Assembly: GCF_003990185.1 (NCBI RefSeq) | Contig: NZ_RZHF01000014.1 | Span: 186,001-250,000, forward strand | Origin: Vreelandella nanhaiensis | GTDB lineage: Bacteria > Pseudomonadota > Gammaproteobacteria > Pseudomonadales > Halomonadaceae | Direction: 5' to 3' | DNA length: 64,000 bases | Shown: positions 20,757 through 30,239 of the stretch, piece after piece | Position numbering within the stretch: the stretch's first letter is position 1 | Layout of the letters: each line of letters starts with the position of its first letter | Made by a program: the position numbers and the translations under genes | The notes under the pieces: model-generated | The model's database searches: none | What the model saw: the letters and a program-made list of their open reading frames with translations, nothing else | Told to the model about the DNA's origin: nothing

Positions 20757-21287
20757 TTACGCTTTTTGGTACGCCGCAGCTGCTTTCTCGATAGCCTTGC
20801 GAGCGGCTTCAACGCCTTCCCAAGACTCAACCTTGACCCACTTGCCTTTCTCAAGATCCTTGTAGTTCTCGAAGAAGTGCGCAATTTGCTGACGCAGCAG
20901 CTCAGGCAGGTCGGTAACTTCTTGGACGTCGTCATACAACGTGCTGAGTTTAGGGTGCGGCACGCATACCAGCTTGGCATCCTCACCGGCTTCATCAGTC
21001 ATGTTCAGAATGCCGATGGGACGCGCACGGATAATGCTACCTGGCGCTACCGGATGCGGAGTGACGACCAGTGCATCTAACGCATCGCCATCATCGGCCA
21101 GCGTATGAGGAATAAATCCATAGTTGGCGGGATAGAACATCGGGGTTGCCATGAAACGGTCAACCAGCAGGGCGCCCATGTCTTTATCAATTTCGTACTT
21201 GATAGGAGCATGGTTCGCAGGAATCTCGATCGCCACATAAATATCGTTCGGCAAATCCTTTCCAGCAGGGATGTTATCGAAGTTCAT
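20757..21287 (-). CDS. ppa: Inorganic pyrophosphatase (family I, soluble)
   Basis: The protein has 176 residues, the usual length for the hexameric bacterial enzyme. It hydrolyses pyrophosphate with Mg2+, pulling biosynthetic reactions forward. The metal-binding signature [11 protein letters not shown] and the substrate-site stretch [12 protein letters not shown] are intact. It is a single gene with its own terminator. A PPi-dependent phosphofructokinase about 2 kb away would compete for the same pyrophosphate pool; see findings. Confidence 0.97.
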   Translation of the reverse strand: MNFDNIPAGKDLPNDIYVAIEIPANHAPIKYEIDKDMGALLVDRFMATPMFYPANYGFIPHTLADDGDALDALVVTPHPVAPGSIIRARPIGILNMTDEAGEDAKLVCVPHPKLSTLYDDVQEVTDLPELLRQQIAHFFENYKDLEKGKWVKVESWEGVEAARKAIEKAAAAYQKA

Positions 21288-21378
21288 CGTTGAGTCCTTA
21301 AGGGTCCTTGGGTGTTGCAGTGGCTAAGCAATTGATGCGTTGCACGAATATTCAGGAATTATACGAAGATGGCTGTAC

Positions 21379-21408
21379 GATTACCAATGCAACAGATTAC
21401 CAATGCAA
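21379..21408. repeat. Tandem 14-bp direct repeat upstream of the phosphatase/kinase gene
   Basis: GATTACCAATGCAA occurs at 21379-21392 and 21395-21408, a 16-bp period, about 150 bp upstream of the gene at 21558 and 90 bp upstream of ppa. The spacing (1.5 helical turns) could suit a regulator, but no known operator is recognised. Confidence 0.6.
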
Positions 21409-21557
21409 TATAGGTGCAGGGGCGCGTTGCTGATTAAGAGTAGCGGTAATTTGCTTTTATAGCAGGGATAGCGACGTTTGGTGGGCATCCTAAGTGCGCC
21501 GTTGCGTGTATCATAACGGCTTTGAAAGTCTTTAGAGCGATTAGCCAAGGAGGATGA

Positions 21558-23276
21558 GTGGGGCATGCCCAGTTGCTAATCAGTTATGGTCAGGCGTTTG
21601 TTGCTCCCGACAGGCGTTTGCATCGCAGCTCCATGTCGGTGCGATTTCCTGATGCACCGCTGTTGAAAGTAAAAGGAGGGTGTGCGGTTATCAGCGACTC
21701 CGTTTCACGCAATACGCTGGCCAAGCAGGCCGGCGACTTGAGCGTGCGCGGCTTTTTGGCAGACTACTTTTCCACGCCCGACCATTGGGATACCAAGACA
21801 TCGGCAACGCGGGTATTGCGTGCCCTCAACAGCTGGTGCTACAGCCAGAGCCAGCATGTCAAAGAGGGTGGGTTTGTTTCCTCGATGTCGGTCATCGTGT
21901 TTCGCAAGCGCGAAGCCCATTTGTTTCATATGGGCGATACGCTGGTGTTTCGCCTGCGCGGGGCTGAATTCGAGCAGCTGACCCGTGATCACACAACGGA
22001 TATAGGCGGTTACCACTATCCTTCCCGGGCGCTGGGGATGGATGGCAGTGTGGACATTGACTACACCCACCTGGGACTCAAGCAGGGCGATATCTTCCTG
22101 TTCACCACACGAGCTGTACGCGGCACGCTTTTACCCTCGGATTATGTGCGCCTGATTCGCCAGGATGTCAGCGACCTGGATGCCGCCTGCGAACGCCTAG
22201 CCAGTGAGGCCAAGCAGCGCGCTCAGGAGCGTGGGTACGGTGGCGACCAGTTCTGTTTTCAACTGGTGCGTATTGATGAGCTTCCCGAAGAGTCTCCGGA
22301 CGACCCCGGCTTGATTTACGGTGACCTGCCGATTCCGCCGGAGTTGGCGCCCGGCGAGCGCCTGGATGGTTTGGAAATCATTGATGTGTTGTCGCGCAAT
22401 GCTCAGTCTCGGGTGTATCGCGTGCGGGACGTGTATACCGAACGCGAGATGGTCATGAAGGCGCCAAGCCCCGAGCTTTCACTGCGTAACGCCTACCTGG
22501 AGCACTTTTTACTTCAGCAGTGGGTGGTAGAGAGGGTCAATTCGCCCTTCGTTGTGAAAGTGGTGAAGCCGTCAAGGCCGCGCCGCTATCTTTACTACCT
22601 GATGCAGCATGTGGAAGGCGAGACGCTTCGCCAATGGGCCGAGCGGCACCCACAGGCCAGTCTGGTCCAGCGGCTGGATATTGCTAACCAGCTAGGCAAA
22701 GCCGTGCAGGCGCTCCACCACCGGGATATTATTCATCAGCAGATTACCCCGGATAATATTTTGATCGATACCCACGGCCAGCTGATACTGAACGACTTTA
22801 GCGCCTGTCATATGCGCGAGGTGGATGGCCACCGACACTCGGGCGAGCTGCTGCGACAAATTGGTTTTAATGAGCACACCGCCCCTGAGTACGCCTTAGG
22901 TGACAGTACCGGGCGCCGCAGCGATCAGTACTCCCTGGCTTCGACCGTGTATTGGCTGTTAACGGGAGCACTGCCTTACCAACTGACCCCGAATAAGCTG
23001 CGCAGCCATACGGACCTTGAAGAACTTAACTATCGAAGCTCGCGCAATCATAATCCGGAAATACCTCCTGAGCTGGATGATGCCTTGCGCCGCGCGCTGG
23101 ATCCGCAGCGAGCACTGCGTTTTAGGCGTTTGTCAGAGTTTCTTCATGCCTTGCGGCGGCCGCTGGGCCGCTCAGGCCAACGTGAAGCCAGCCTCCAGGA
23201 GCCTAGACGTCATTTCTGGCAGGGCGTAGCGGGCGTTTTATTGCTTTTGTTGGTGCTTTCTTGGCTACTGCGTTGA
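21558..23276 (+). CDS. PP2C-type phosphatase fused to a degenerate Ser/Thr kinase, membrane-anchored
   Basis: The protein has 572 residues. Residues 1-240 resemble a PP2C phosphatase (GDTLVFRLRG, the Asp230 region GGDQFCFQLVRID), but the usual DG motif reads SDS at 46-48. Residues 270-540 are a Hanks-type kinase fold: ATP-site Lys301 (MVMKAP), Asn400, Asp413, APE at 442-444, SDQYSLA. The catalytic HRD is HQQ (393-395), its following Lys is Thr397, and DFG is DFS (413-415). A C-terminal membrane segment lies at about 553-570. Related phosphatase/kinase fusions are known in pseudomonads, often beside nitrate transporters, absent here. The start is GTG at 21558 behind AAGGAGG. I infer a pseudokinase; the ligand is unknown. 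Confidence 0.75.
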   Translation: MGHAQLLISYGQAFVAPDRRLHRSSMSVRFPDAPLLKVKGGCAVISDSVSRNTLAKQAGDLSVRGFLADYFSTPDHWDTKTSATRVLRALNSWCYSQSQHVKEGGFVSSMSVIVFRKREAHLFHMGDTLVFRLRGAEFEQLTRDHTTDIGGYHYPSRALGMDGSVDIDYTHLGLKQGDIFLFTTRAVRGTLLPSDYVRLIRQDVSDLDAACERLASEAKQRAQERGYGGDQFCFQLVRIDELPEESPDDPGLIYGDLPIPPELAPGERLDGLEIIDVLSRNAQSRVYRVRDVYTEREMVMKAPSPELSLRNAYLEHFLLQQWVVERVNSPFVVKVVKPSRPRRYLYYLMQHVEGETLRQWAERHPQASLVQRLDIANQLGKAVQALHHRDIIHQQITPDNILIDTHGQLILNDFSACHMREVDGHRHSGELLRQIGFNEHTAPEYALGDSTGRRSDQYSLASTVYWLLTGALPYQLTPNKLRSHTDLEELNYRSSRNHNPEIPPELDDALRRALDPQRALRFRRLSEFLHALRRPLGRSGQREASLQEPRRHFWQGVAGVLLLLLVLSWLLR

Positions 23277-23301
23277 GGCGCATGGAAAATGCCGATAATA
23301 C

Positions 23302-23334
23302 AAAACGGGCATGAGATAACTCATCGCCCGTTTT
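23302..23334. terminator. Bidirectional terminator
   Basis: An AAAACGGGC/GCCCGTTTT outer stem with an ATGAG/CTCAT inner stem lies between the convergent phosphatase/kinase gene and the phosphofructokinase gene. Confidence 0.9.
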
Positions 23335-23372
23335 AATTACCGCTACACTTGGCCTAAATGGCCAGTGTGATA

Positions 23373-24632
23373 TTACAGCGTGAACGTGGGAAGTTTTTGC
23401 TCAACCTTGGCAAGTTTGAGCTTTGCCACTTTTGGCAAACCATTCTCAAACGGAGGGAAGTCTTCGCCTTGAATCAGCGGCGAGAGATACTCGCGGCAGG
23501 CTTGGGTAATCGCAAAGCCGCTTTCGCTGATAAAGTCCCGCGGCATAAACTTTTCCTGGTTGGCAATTTGCGCTAATGGCGCGGAAATCACGTCCCACTG
23601 ATAGGGCGACTGAGAAACACGCCGAATCGCTGGCATCATCGAGTTTTTACCTGCCAGCGCCAGCGCCACGGCTTCACGGCCGACGGCGTAAGCCTGTTCA
23701 ACGTCGGTTTTGGAAGCCAAATGACGGGCTGCCCGCTGCAGGTAGTCGGCCACCGCCCAGTGGTACTTATAGCCCAGGTCCTGCTTGATCATGCCCGCAA
23801 GCGTTGGCGCGACACCGCCTAGCTGGCGATGGCCAAAGGCATCGGTATTGCCCGCGTCGGCCAGGAATGTGCCATCTTCATAGCGTGCCCCTTCGGATAC
23901 AACAATTACGCAGTAGCCGTACTGTTTAACGCTTTCCTCAACACGTGCCATAACCGCTTTTCGATTAAAGGCAACTTCAGGGAAAATAATCAAATGGGGC
24001 GGCTCGCCTTCACCTTCTCCGGCGAGGCCGCCTGCTGCAGCAATCCAGCCTGCATGACGCCCCATGACTTCAAGCACAAATACCTTGGTGGACGTAGCGC
24101 ACATCGAGGCGATATCCAGCGATGCCTCGCGAGTAGAGGTGGCAATATATTTGGCGACGCTACCGAAGCCCGGACTGTTATCCGTAATAGGCAGGTCGTT
24201 ATCCACGGTTTTAGGAACATGGATAGCGGTCAGCGGATAGCCGAGTTTTTCAGAAAGCTGAGAAATCTTAAGGCAGGTGTCAGCGCTGTCGCCGCCACCG
24301 TTATAGAAGAAGTAACGGATATCGTGAGCTTTGAATACTTCAATCAGGCGTTCGTACTGGGCACGATGTGTATCTATATCTTTTAACTTATAGCGACAAG
24401 AGCCAAACGCACCGCCGGGCGTATGGCGTAATGCGGCAATAGCTTCATCGCTTTCCTGGCTTACATCGATAAGATCTTCAGTCAACGCGCCAATAATACC
24501 GTTGTGACCGGCATATACCTTGCCAATCTGCTCGGGCGCCTGACGGCAAGCTTCGATAACGCCACAGGCGCTGGCGTTAATAACGGCGGTAACGCCGCCT
24601 GACTGGGCGTAAAAAGCATTATGCTGAGCCAT
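23373..24632 (-). CDS. pfp: Pyrophosphate-dependent 6-phosphofructokinase
   Basis: The protein has 419 residues, longer than ATP-dependent E. coli PfkA (320). It phosphorylates fructose 6-phosphate reversibly using pyrophosphate. The phosphate-donor motif reads NGGGDSADT (Asp115), the PPi-type form in place of the GGDGS of ATP enzymes, and the catalytic stretch is PKTVDNDLP (residues 140-148), where Lys141 marks PPi specificity. MGRHAGWIAAA is the substrate motif. It is a single minus-strand gene, convergent with the phosphatase/kinase fusion. The donor call follows family motifs and is not tested. Confidence 0.85.
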   Translation of the reverse strand: MAQHNAFYAQSGGVTAVINASACGVIEACRQAPEQIGKVYAGHNGIIGALTEDLIDVSQESDEAIAALRHTPGGAFGSCRYKLKDIDTHRAQYERLIEVFKAHDIRYFFYNGGGDSADTCLKISQLSEKLGYPLTAIHVPKTVDNDLPITDNSPGFGSVAKYIATSTREASLDIASMCATSTKVFVLEVMGRHAGWIAAAGGLAGEGEGEPPHLIIFPEVAFNRKAVMARVEESVKQYGYCVIVVSEGARYEDGTFLADAGNTDAFGHRQLGGVAPTLAGMIKQDLGYKYHWAVADYLQRAARHLASKTDVEQAYAVGREAVALALAGKNSMMPAIRRVSQSPYQWDVISAPLAQIANQEKFMPRDFISESGFAITQACREYLSPLIQGEDFPPFENGLPKVAKLKLAKVEQKLPTFTL

Positions 24633-24758
24633 TGAAACGTCTCATCTCTTGAAAGCGAAAAAGTGGAGCACGCAGAAAGTGTTAAACACGTTCACTACCG
24701 GTGCCTCAAAGTGGCGAAGTTTAGCGTAAAGCGATAATAGCTGCATCCAACTAACGGC

Positions 24759-25427
24759 TTATTCTCTCTCGTCCAAATCCTGTTCGCGTTGGGCTAAACG
24801 CCAGCCGCCTAGGTCCTTGTAACGGTTAACCATGGCACAAAAAAGCTCGGCGGTGCGCTCTGTATCGTAACGCGCGGAATGGGCCGCTTTATTATCAAAC
24901 TCGATGCCCGCCGCGCGGCAGGCCCGGGCCAGCACCGTCTGACCGTAAACCAGGCCGGCAAGGGTTGCGGTGTCAAAACTGGAAAAGGGATGGAACGGGT
25001 TGCGTTTAACGTTACAGCGGTTGGCGGCTGCGTTGAGAAAGCCCTGATCAAAGGCGGCGTTGTGGCCAACCAGAATGGCCCTTGAACAGCCATGGGCTTT
25101 TATCGATTTGCGTATTGGACGAAAGATTTCACCCAACGCCTCAGATTCGCTAAGCGCTACCTGGCGACGCAGCGGGTCATCAAGATTGATGCCGGTAAAA
25201 TCAAGCGCGGACTGCTCAACATTGGCGCCTTCAAAAGGCTGAATATGGTAGGCATAGGTCGCATCAGGCAGCAGATTTCCTTCCGGGTCCATGGTGAGCG
25301 TGACGGCTGCAATCTCAAGCACGGCATCACTTTGGGCATTAAAGCCACCCGTTTCTAAATCAATGACAACCGGAAGATAACTGCGAAAACGTTGGGCCAT
25401 TAATTCGCGGGCAATTGCCTCGCTCAT
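24759..25427 (-). CDS. rnt: Ribonuclease T
   Basis: The protein has 222 residues. It is a DEDDh 3'-5' exoribonuclease that trims the 3' ends of tRNAs and other stable RNAs. The exonuclease motifs are visible: [11 protein letters not shown] (Asp23, Glu25), [11 protein letters not shown] and [14 protein letters not shown]. It is divergent from argG, with 211 bp between. No neighbour in the window is functionally linked beyond general RNA processing. Confidence 0.95.
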   Translation of the reverse strand: MSEAIARELMAQRFRSYLPVVIDLETGGFNAQSDAVLEIAAVTLTMDPEGNLLPDATYAYHIQPFEGANVEQSALDFTGINLDDPLRRQVALSESEALGEIFRPIRKSIKAHGCSRAILVGHNAAFDQGFLNAAANRCNVKRNPFHPFSSFDTATLAGLVYGQTVLARACRAAGIEFDNKAAHSARYDTERTAELFCAMVNRYKDLGGWRLAQREQDLDERE

Positions 25428-25638
25428 GCAGCTCTCCTTAGTAAAGCGAGTAATCGGTCAAAAATGGGCGGCAAGCCACCTCTTCGATGGTGTGATTCTA
25501 GCAGCTTTCTCCTTAAGGCGTCGTTGACGGTATTCGCTGAGCATAGAGAACGCTATACTCGGAGTTTATATCGACATGCGGTGCGATGGCTGGCGCTGCA
25601 TTTTCTGGTGAAATTGCTTTTATAAAAAGGAGCAAAGA

Positions 25639-26859
25639 ATGTCCGATGTCAAAAAGGTTGTGCTGGCATATTCAGGCGGCCTGGACACATCTGTAATCGT
25701 TAAGTGGTTGCAAGAAACTTACAACTGCGAGGTGGTGACCTTTACTGCCGACATCGGTCAAGGCGAAGAAGTCGAGCCGGCACGCGCGAAGGCACAGGCG
25801 CTGGGTGTTAAAGAGATTTATATTGAAGACCTGCGTGAAGAGTTTGTTCGCGACTACGTCTACCCGATGTTCCGTGCCAACACGATCTACGAAGGTGAGT
25901 ACCTGCTGGGTACCTCGATTGCTCGTCCGCTGATCGCCAAGCGCTTGATCGAAATCGCCAATGAAACCGGCGCGGACGCCATTTCCCACGGTGCCACCGG
26001 TAAAGGTAACGACCAGGTGCGCTTTGAACTGGGCGGCTACGCGCTCAAGCCCGGCGTTAAAGTCATTGCACCATGGCGTGAATGGGATCTGACCTCGCGT
26101 GAAAAGCTGATGGCTTATTGCGAAGAGCACAATATCCCGGTCGATTTTTCCAACAAAAAGAAAAAATCTCCCTATTCAATGGATGCCAACCTGCTGCATA
26201 TCTCTTATGAAGGCGGCATTCTGGAAGACCCGTGGGCCGAAGCTGAAGACGATATGTGGCGCTGGAGCGTTTCTCCAGAAGCGGCACCCGATCAGCCTAC
26301 CTACGTCGAGCTGACGTTTGAGAAAGGCGATATCGTGGCGATCGACGGCGAAGCTCTCAAGGCTCACGAAGTGCTTGAAAAGCTTAACAAGGTGGGCGGT
26401 GACAACGGCATCGGCCGTCTGGATATTGTCGAGAACCGCTACGTGGGCATGAAGTCGCGCGGTTGCTACGAAACCCCGGGGGGCACCATCATGCTGCGCG
26501 CTCACCGGGCAATCGAGTCACTGACGCTTGACCGCGAAGAGGCTCACCTGAAAGATCAGCTAATGCCAAAATACGCAGAAGTGATCTACAACGGTTATTG
26601 GTGGAGTCCTGAGCGCCGTATGCTGCAAGCGGCCATTGATGAAACCCAGAAGAACGTTTCGGGCGTTGTGCGCATGAAACTCTATAAGGGCAATGCCACC
26701 GTCGTAGGGCGCAAGTCCGAGCAATCACTCTTCGATGAGTCTATTGCCACGTTTGAAGACGACGCGGGTGCTTACAACCAGAAAGACGCGGAAGGCTTTA
26801 TCAAGCTGAACGCGCTGCGTTTGCGCATTGCGGCAGGTAAAGGTCGCCAACAGAGCTGA
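25639..26859 (+). CDS. argG: Argininosuccinate synthase
   Basis: The protein has 406 residues. It joins citrulline and aspartate with ATP hydrolysis to AMP in arginine synthesis. The N-terminal ATP-binding loop [16 protein letters not shown] and the stretch [15 protein letters not shown] are diagnostic. An AAAAGGAG Shine-Dalgarno lies just upstream of the ATG. A TATACT hexamer at 25554-25559 could be a -10, but the best-looking -35 (TTGACG at 25524) is 24 bp away, too far. No clear ARG box was found. It ends at a strong terminator. Confidence 0.98.
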   Translation: MSDVKKVVLAYSGGLDTSVIVKWLQETYNCEVVTFTADIGQGEEVEPARAKAQALGVKEIYIEDLREEFVRDYVYPMFRANTIYEGEYLLGTSIARPLIAKRLIEIANETGADAISHGATGKGNDQVRFELGGYALKPGVKVIAPWREWDLTSREKLMAYCEEHNIPVDFSNKKKKSPYSMDANLLHISYEGGILEDPWAEAEDDMWRWSVSPEAAPDQPTYVELTFEKGDIVAIDGEALKAHEVLEKLNKVGGDNGIGRLDIVENRYVGMKSRGCYETPGGTIMLRAHRAIESLTLDREEAHLKDQLMPKYAEVIYNGYWWSPERRMLQAAIDETQKNVSGVVRMKLYKGNATVVGRKSEQSLFDESIATFEDDAGAYNQKDAEGFIKLNALRLRIAAGKGRQQS

Positions 26860-26866
26860 TCCCAAT

Positions 26867-26896
26867 AAAAGCGGCAGGGCTTCTCTGCCGCTTTTT
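26867..26896 (+). terminator. argG terminator
   Basis: An AAAAGCGGCAG/CTGCCGCTTTT stem with a 7-base loop and a T run lies directly after the argG stop codon and just before the HlyU-domain gene. Confidence 0.9.
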
Positions 26897-26914
26897 AACA
26901 CGGTAGGAGCCGGT

Positions 26915-27265
26915 ATGTTAAAAAAGCTGTTATCAGGACTTTTTGGCGGGGAGCGTGAAAAAACTCCCAAGGCCAACGTGAAAGCCGCTGAGCCGGTTGA
27001 ATATAAAGGTTATTCAATCGTGTCAAAGCCTGATCAGCAGAGCGGCCAATACCGTGTCAGCGGCTACATCAGCCAGGCAAATATGAGCGGTGAACCCCGC
27101 GAACATCGATTTGAGCGCTCGGATATGCTGCCAAGCCGTGAGGCTTGTGATGCGATGATGGTTACCAAAGCGCAGCGCTATATTGATGAAGTGGGCGAGG
27201 CAATGTTTGAACCCGACCCTCGTCAAGCAGGTGGGGATCCGACGCCAGTAAAAGGCATCCAATAG
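26915..27265 (+). CDS. HlyU-domain small protein
   Basis: The protein has 116 residues. A short N-terminal hydrophobic/basic stretch (MLKKLLSGLFGG) leads into a domain resembling the Pfam HlyU family: EYKGYSIVSKP, GQYRVSGYI, EHRFERSDMLPSREAC. The family is named after a transcriptional activator, but for most members no function is shown, and no DNA-binding motif is evident here. The ATG at 26915 has TAGGAG in front. It lies right after the argG terminator, so its promoter would have to overlap the argG end or it depends on read-through. It is convergent with the histidine kinase gene. Confidence 0.65.
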   Translation: MLKKLLSGLFGGEREKTPKANVKAAEPVEYKGYSIVSKPDQQSGQYRVSGYISQANMSGEPREHRFERSDMLPSREACDAMMVTKAQRYIDEVGEAMFEPDPRQAGGDPTPVKGIQ

Positions 27266-27303
27266 CGCTAGACATTAACATAACGCTCGCCAATCAAGCT
27301 TTT

Positions 27304-30039
27304 TTAGTCGATTGAGGCTTCAGGAAGCTCAAGAATAAAACAGGCCCCCTTGAGTACTTGCGGGTCTTCCACCCAGAGCTTGCCGCCAAGGTGAGTGGCA
27401 ATTGCCCGGCTGATGGGTAGCCCCAACCCGCTACCTTTAGGGCGTTGGCTGGTTAATTGATCATTCGCTTGCAACTGGTGAAATTTCTCGAAAACCAGTT
27501 CGCGTGCATTCTCTGCTATACCTACTCCATTATCTTCAACGCACAGGTAGACATGCTGCTCCTTTTTATAAAGCCGCAGAAGAATTCGCGGGTCTGTGGG
27601 GTTAGCAAACTTACTGGCGTTATCCAGCAAATTGAGAATGATTTGCTCCAGGCGGTCGGCGTCGCCTACTACCTGGGCCGGGCGTTCGTCGATGGAAACG
27701 TCAAGACGAATATTGCGATCCTCATGAAGTCTGGCCACTGTCTCCACGCTATGATCCGCCAGTGCCGCTAGATCCAGAGGCATCGCATGCAGTGACATAC
27801 GACCACTTTCCAGCTGGGCAAGATCCAGTATTTCGTCAATCAGTCTTGAAAGGCGCTGGCTTTCAAGCACCATAACACTTAGGAAATGCTGTCGCTTTGG
27901 CTCGGCAATGCCGGGTTGGCTTGCCAGAATTTCTGCGAACGCGCGGATTGACGTTAGAGGCGTACGCAGCTCATGACTCACCATGGCCACAAATTCGTCC
28001 TTTAAACGATCAAGTTCGCGCAGTCGATTGTTGGCACTTTGCAAGTCATTTCCAATGCGCGCCAGCTCATCGGATTTCTGTTTTAACCTTCGGTTGTACT
28101 CCAGAGTTTGGGTAGTGGTATCCAGCATGCTCAATAAGGATTCGATATCCAGTGCTTCTCCTCGAACCACCGAGTTGATGAGTACGCGAGCCGATGCATT
28201 GCCTAAGGAACCCGCCAGGGCCTGTTCAGCGCGCATGATCAAATCATCAGACGCTGGTCGATCCTGTTGGTCTAACTCAAAATGATTCGAATGCTTTTTA
28301 AAAACCCTCTGGGCTGCATTAAGGCCCAGATAGCGAACCAGCAACTCGTGCAGGGCGCCTTGGGTAGTTTGCCCACGTTGAAGTGCCGTAGTCGGCAAAT
28401 TGGGGTGCAGCGCTTCAGTAAATAGAGCAGCCTGAGTCTGCTCGAGGGGCGTAGGGCGCGTAAACAGAGAAATACCCACAAGCAGGCTTGCATTGATGAG
28501 CATGCTCCAAAGCAGCGAGTGGCTATAGATATCCCAGCCATCAAGTCCAAGCAGCGCGTAGGGCGTAAGCCAGCTAACTCCCCAGGGGCCATCTGTCAGT
28601 AGAGCCGTATCCAGCCAACCGGATTGAGCAAAGCCAGGCAGTAGTAGGGTATAGCCCCAAGTAAGAAACCCGGCGATCAAACCGACCATGGCACCGCGTT
28701 GTGTGGCACCCCGCCAGTAAAGGCCAATAAGCAGGGCAGGCGCAAACTGGGCAGCGCCTACAAACGATACCAATCCGATAGTCACCAGACTGTAGGTGTC
28801 ACCAATAAGGGCATGGTAGAGATAGCCCAGCAGCAGAATGAGCACGATCGCCACGCGGCGTATTCTCAACAGCCAGTGGGCAAGCTCACCAGTGCTTCCC
28901 ACATGAAGTTTTTTGAAGCGCAACAAAAGTGGCATGACCAGCTGATTACTGACCATGGTGGAAAGCGCGATGGTTTCGACAATCACCATACCGGTGGCAG
29001 CCGAGAGCCCGCCGATAAAAACCAGTAAAGGCAGGCCTTCAAGCCCTGCAGAAAGCGGTAGGATAAGCACAAAGCTATCGGGGTCGCCTGCATCCAGTAG
29101 TAAACCTGCCAGCGCAATGGGAATGACAAACAAGTTGATTAACAGCAGGTAAAGCGGGAACAGCCAGCTGGCACGGGCCAAATGCTGTTCATCCACGTTC
29201 TCTACCACAAGTACCTGAAATTGGCGGGGTAGGGTTAAAAAAGCCAAAAAGGCAAGAATGAACATTCCTACCCAGCCAGTAACGCCGCCCGGCACGCTCT
29301 CCAGATGCATTAGTTTACTTAAAGCTGGCGTTTCAGCGACCTGGGCAAACAGCGCGCCTGGGCCCTCAAACAGACTAAAAACGACAAAGATACCCACGGC
29401 CAGGAACGCCACCAGTTTGACCAATGATTCAAGGGCAATGGCTGCAACCATTCCTTCATGGCGTTCGCTGGCATCCAGGTAGCGCGTGCCGAATAGAATG
29501 ATAAATACAGCCAGTACCAGTGCGACCCAAAGTGATCGGTCCATCCAGAAACGTTCGTTATATAAGATCGACTCAGCGCTTTGTGGATAGCTGATAAGTA
29601 CCGCGTGGCTTACGGTAATGGCTTTTAATTGCAGTGCAATATACGGGGTAATGGTAATCAGTGAAATCAACGCGACCAACGCACCAAGGCCGGTGCTTTT
29701 ACCATAGCGGGCACTTATAAAATCGGCGATGGAAGTGATGCGCTGGCGTGCGGCGATACGCACCATCTTGCGAATAATAAACGGCGACAGCAGCATCGCA
29801 ACTGTTGGTCCCAGGTAGATAAGCAGGAAGCTGGGGCCAAACTGAGCTGCTCGGCCCACACTGCCATAAAAGGTCCAGGCCGTGCAGTAAACGGCAATGG
29901 ACAGCGCGTAAACTGTTGGTGAGCCAATAATGGAACGGCCTTGTTCGGCCCGTCGGTCTCCCCAGGCGGCAACCAGAAATAGCAGGCCCAGGTAGCCAAA
30001 CACGGCACCGAGTAGCAATACATCGGTTCGCATGGTCAT
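27304..30039 (-). CDS. SLC5-type sensor histidine kinase (CbrA/CrbS-like)
   Basis: The protein has 911 residues. Residues about 1-520 form a Na+/solute symporter (SLC5) domain with a dozen or so membrane segments. A cytoplasmic linker (about 540-670) follows, ending in a coiled-coil-like stretch. The C-terminal kinase core has the phospho-acceptor His689 (MVSHELRTPL), N-box LLDNAS (Asn807), DNGVG at 836-840 and GSGLGL at 869-874. No receiver follows, so a separate response regulator is needed, probably the lone receiver at 32290. CbrA and CrbS relatives control carbon-source use (histidine, acetate). It is the last gene of a four-gene operon, overlapping the small gene upstream by 4 bp. Confidence 0.85.
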   Translation of the reverse strand: MTMRTDVLLLGAVFGYLGLLFLVAAWGDRRAEQGRSIIGSPTVYALSIAVYCTAWTFYGSVGRAAQFGPSFLLIYLGPTVAMLLSPFIIRKMVRIAARQRITSIADFISARYGKSTGLGALVALISLITITPYIALQLKAITVSHAVLISYPQSAESILYNERFWMDRSLWVALVLAVFIILFGTRYLDASERHEGMVAAIALESLVKLVAFLAVGIFVVFSLFEGPGALFAQVAETPALSKLMHLESVPGGVTGWVGMFILAFLAFLTLPRQFQVLVVENVDEQHLARASWLFPLYLLLINLFVIPIALAGLLLDAGDPDSFVLILPLSAGLEGLPLLVFIGGLSAATGMVIVETIALSTMVSNQLVMPLLLRFKKLHVGSTGELAHWLLRIRRVAIVLILLLGYLYHALIGDTYSLVTIGLVSFVGAAQFAPALLIGLYWRGATQRGAMVGLIAGFLTWGYTLLLPGFAQSGWLDTALLTDGPWGVSWLTPYALLGLDGWDIYSHSLLWSMLINASLLVGISLFTRPTPLEQTQAALFTEALHPNLPTTALQRGQTTQGALHELLVRYLGLNAAQRVFKKHSNHFELDQQDRPASDDLIMRAEQALAGSLGNASARVLINSVVRGEALDIESLLSMLDTTTQTLEYNRRLKQKSDELARIGNDLQSANNRLRELDRLKDEFVAMVSHELRTPLTSIRAFAEILASQPGIAEPKRQHFLSVMVLESQRLSRLIDEILDLAQLESGRMSLHAMPLDLAALADHSVETVARLHEDRNIRLDVSIDERPAQVVGDADRLEQIILNLLDNASKFANPTDPRILLRLYKKEQHVYLCVEDNGVGIAENARELVFEKFHQLQANDQLTSQRPKGSGLGLPISRAIATHLGGKLWVEDPQVLKGACFILELPEASID

Positions 30040-30239
30040 CGCCTTTTAGGGTGTTCCATTAGCCAGGCTGTCAGGCCGATGATCACGGTCCATGCGCCAA
30101 AAAGATAGCCTGGCAGCCAGCCAATATTGGAAGAAGGCAAGCGATCAATGATCAACAGCACCGGCGGGCAGAAAAGCACCAGTGCTAGAATCACCAGCGC
30201 CAGTAGTCTTTCACGATAGCGCGGGTTTAAAGGCGTCAT
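30036..30239 (-). CDS. Small two-helix membrane protein, possible partner of the SLC5 kinase
   Basis: The protein has 67 residues: a basic N-terminus, two hydrophobic helices (LALVILALVLFCPPVLLII and GYLFGAWTVIIGLTAWLM) and a basic tail. It overlaps both neighbours by 4 bp, strongly implying cotranslation with the kinase. Small membrane proteins of this build (DUF3311/DUF4212-like) are encoded beside SLC5 symporters, so a role as an accessory subunit of the kinase sensor domain is plausible. Family membership is inferred from size, topology and place only. Confidence 0.7.
   Translation of the reverse strand: MTPLNPRYRERLLALVILALVLFCPPVLLIIDRLPSSNIGWLPGYLFGAWTVIIGLTAWLMEHPKRR

Noticed and set aside
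25524-25559. TTGACG and TATACT as an argG promoter
   Set aside because: The spacer is 24 bp, far from the usual 17; only the -10-like hexamer remains possible.
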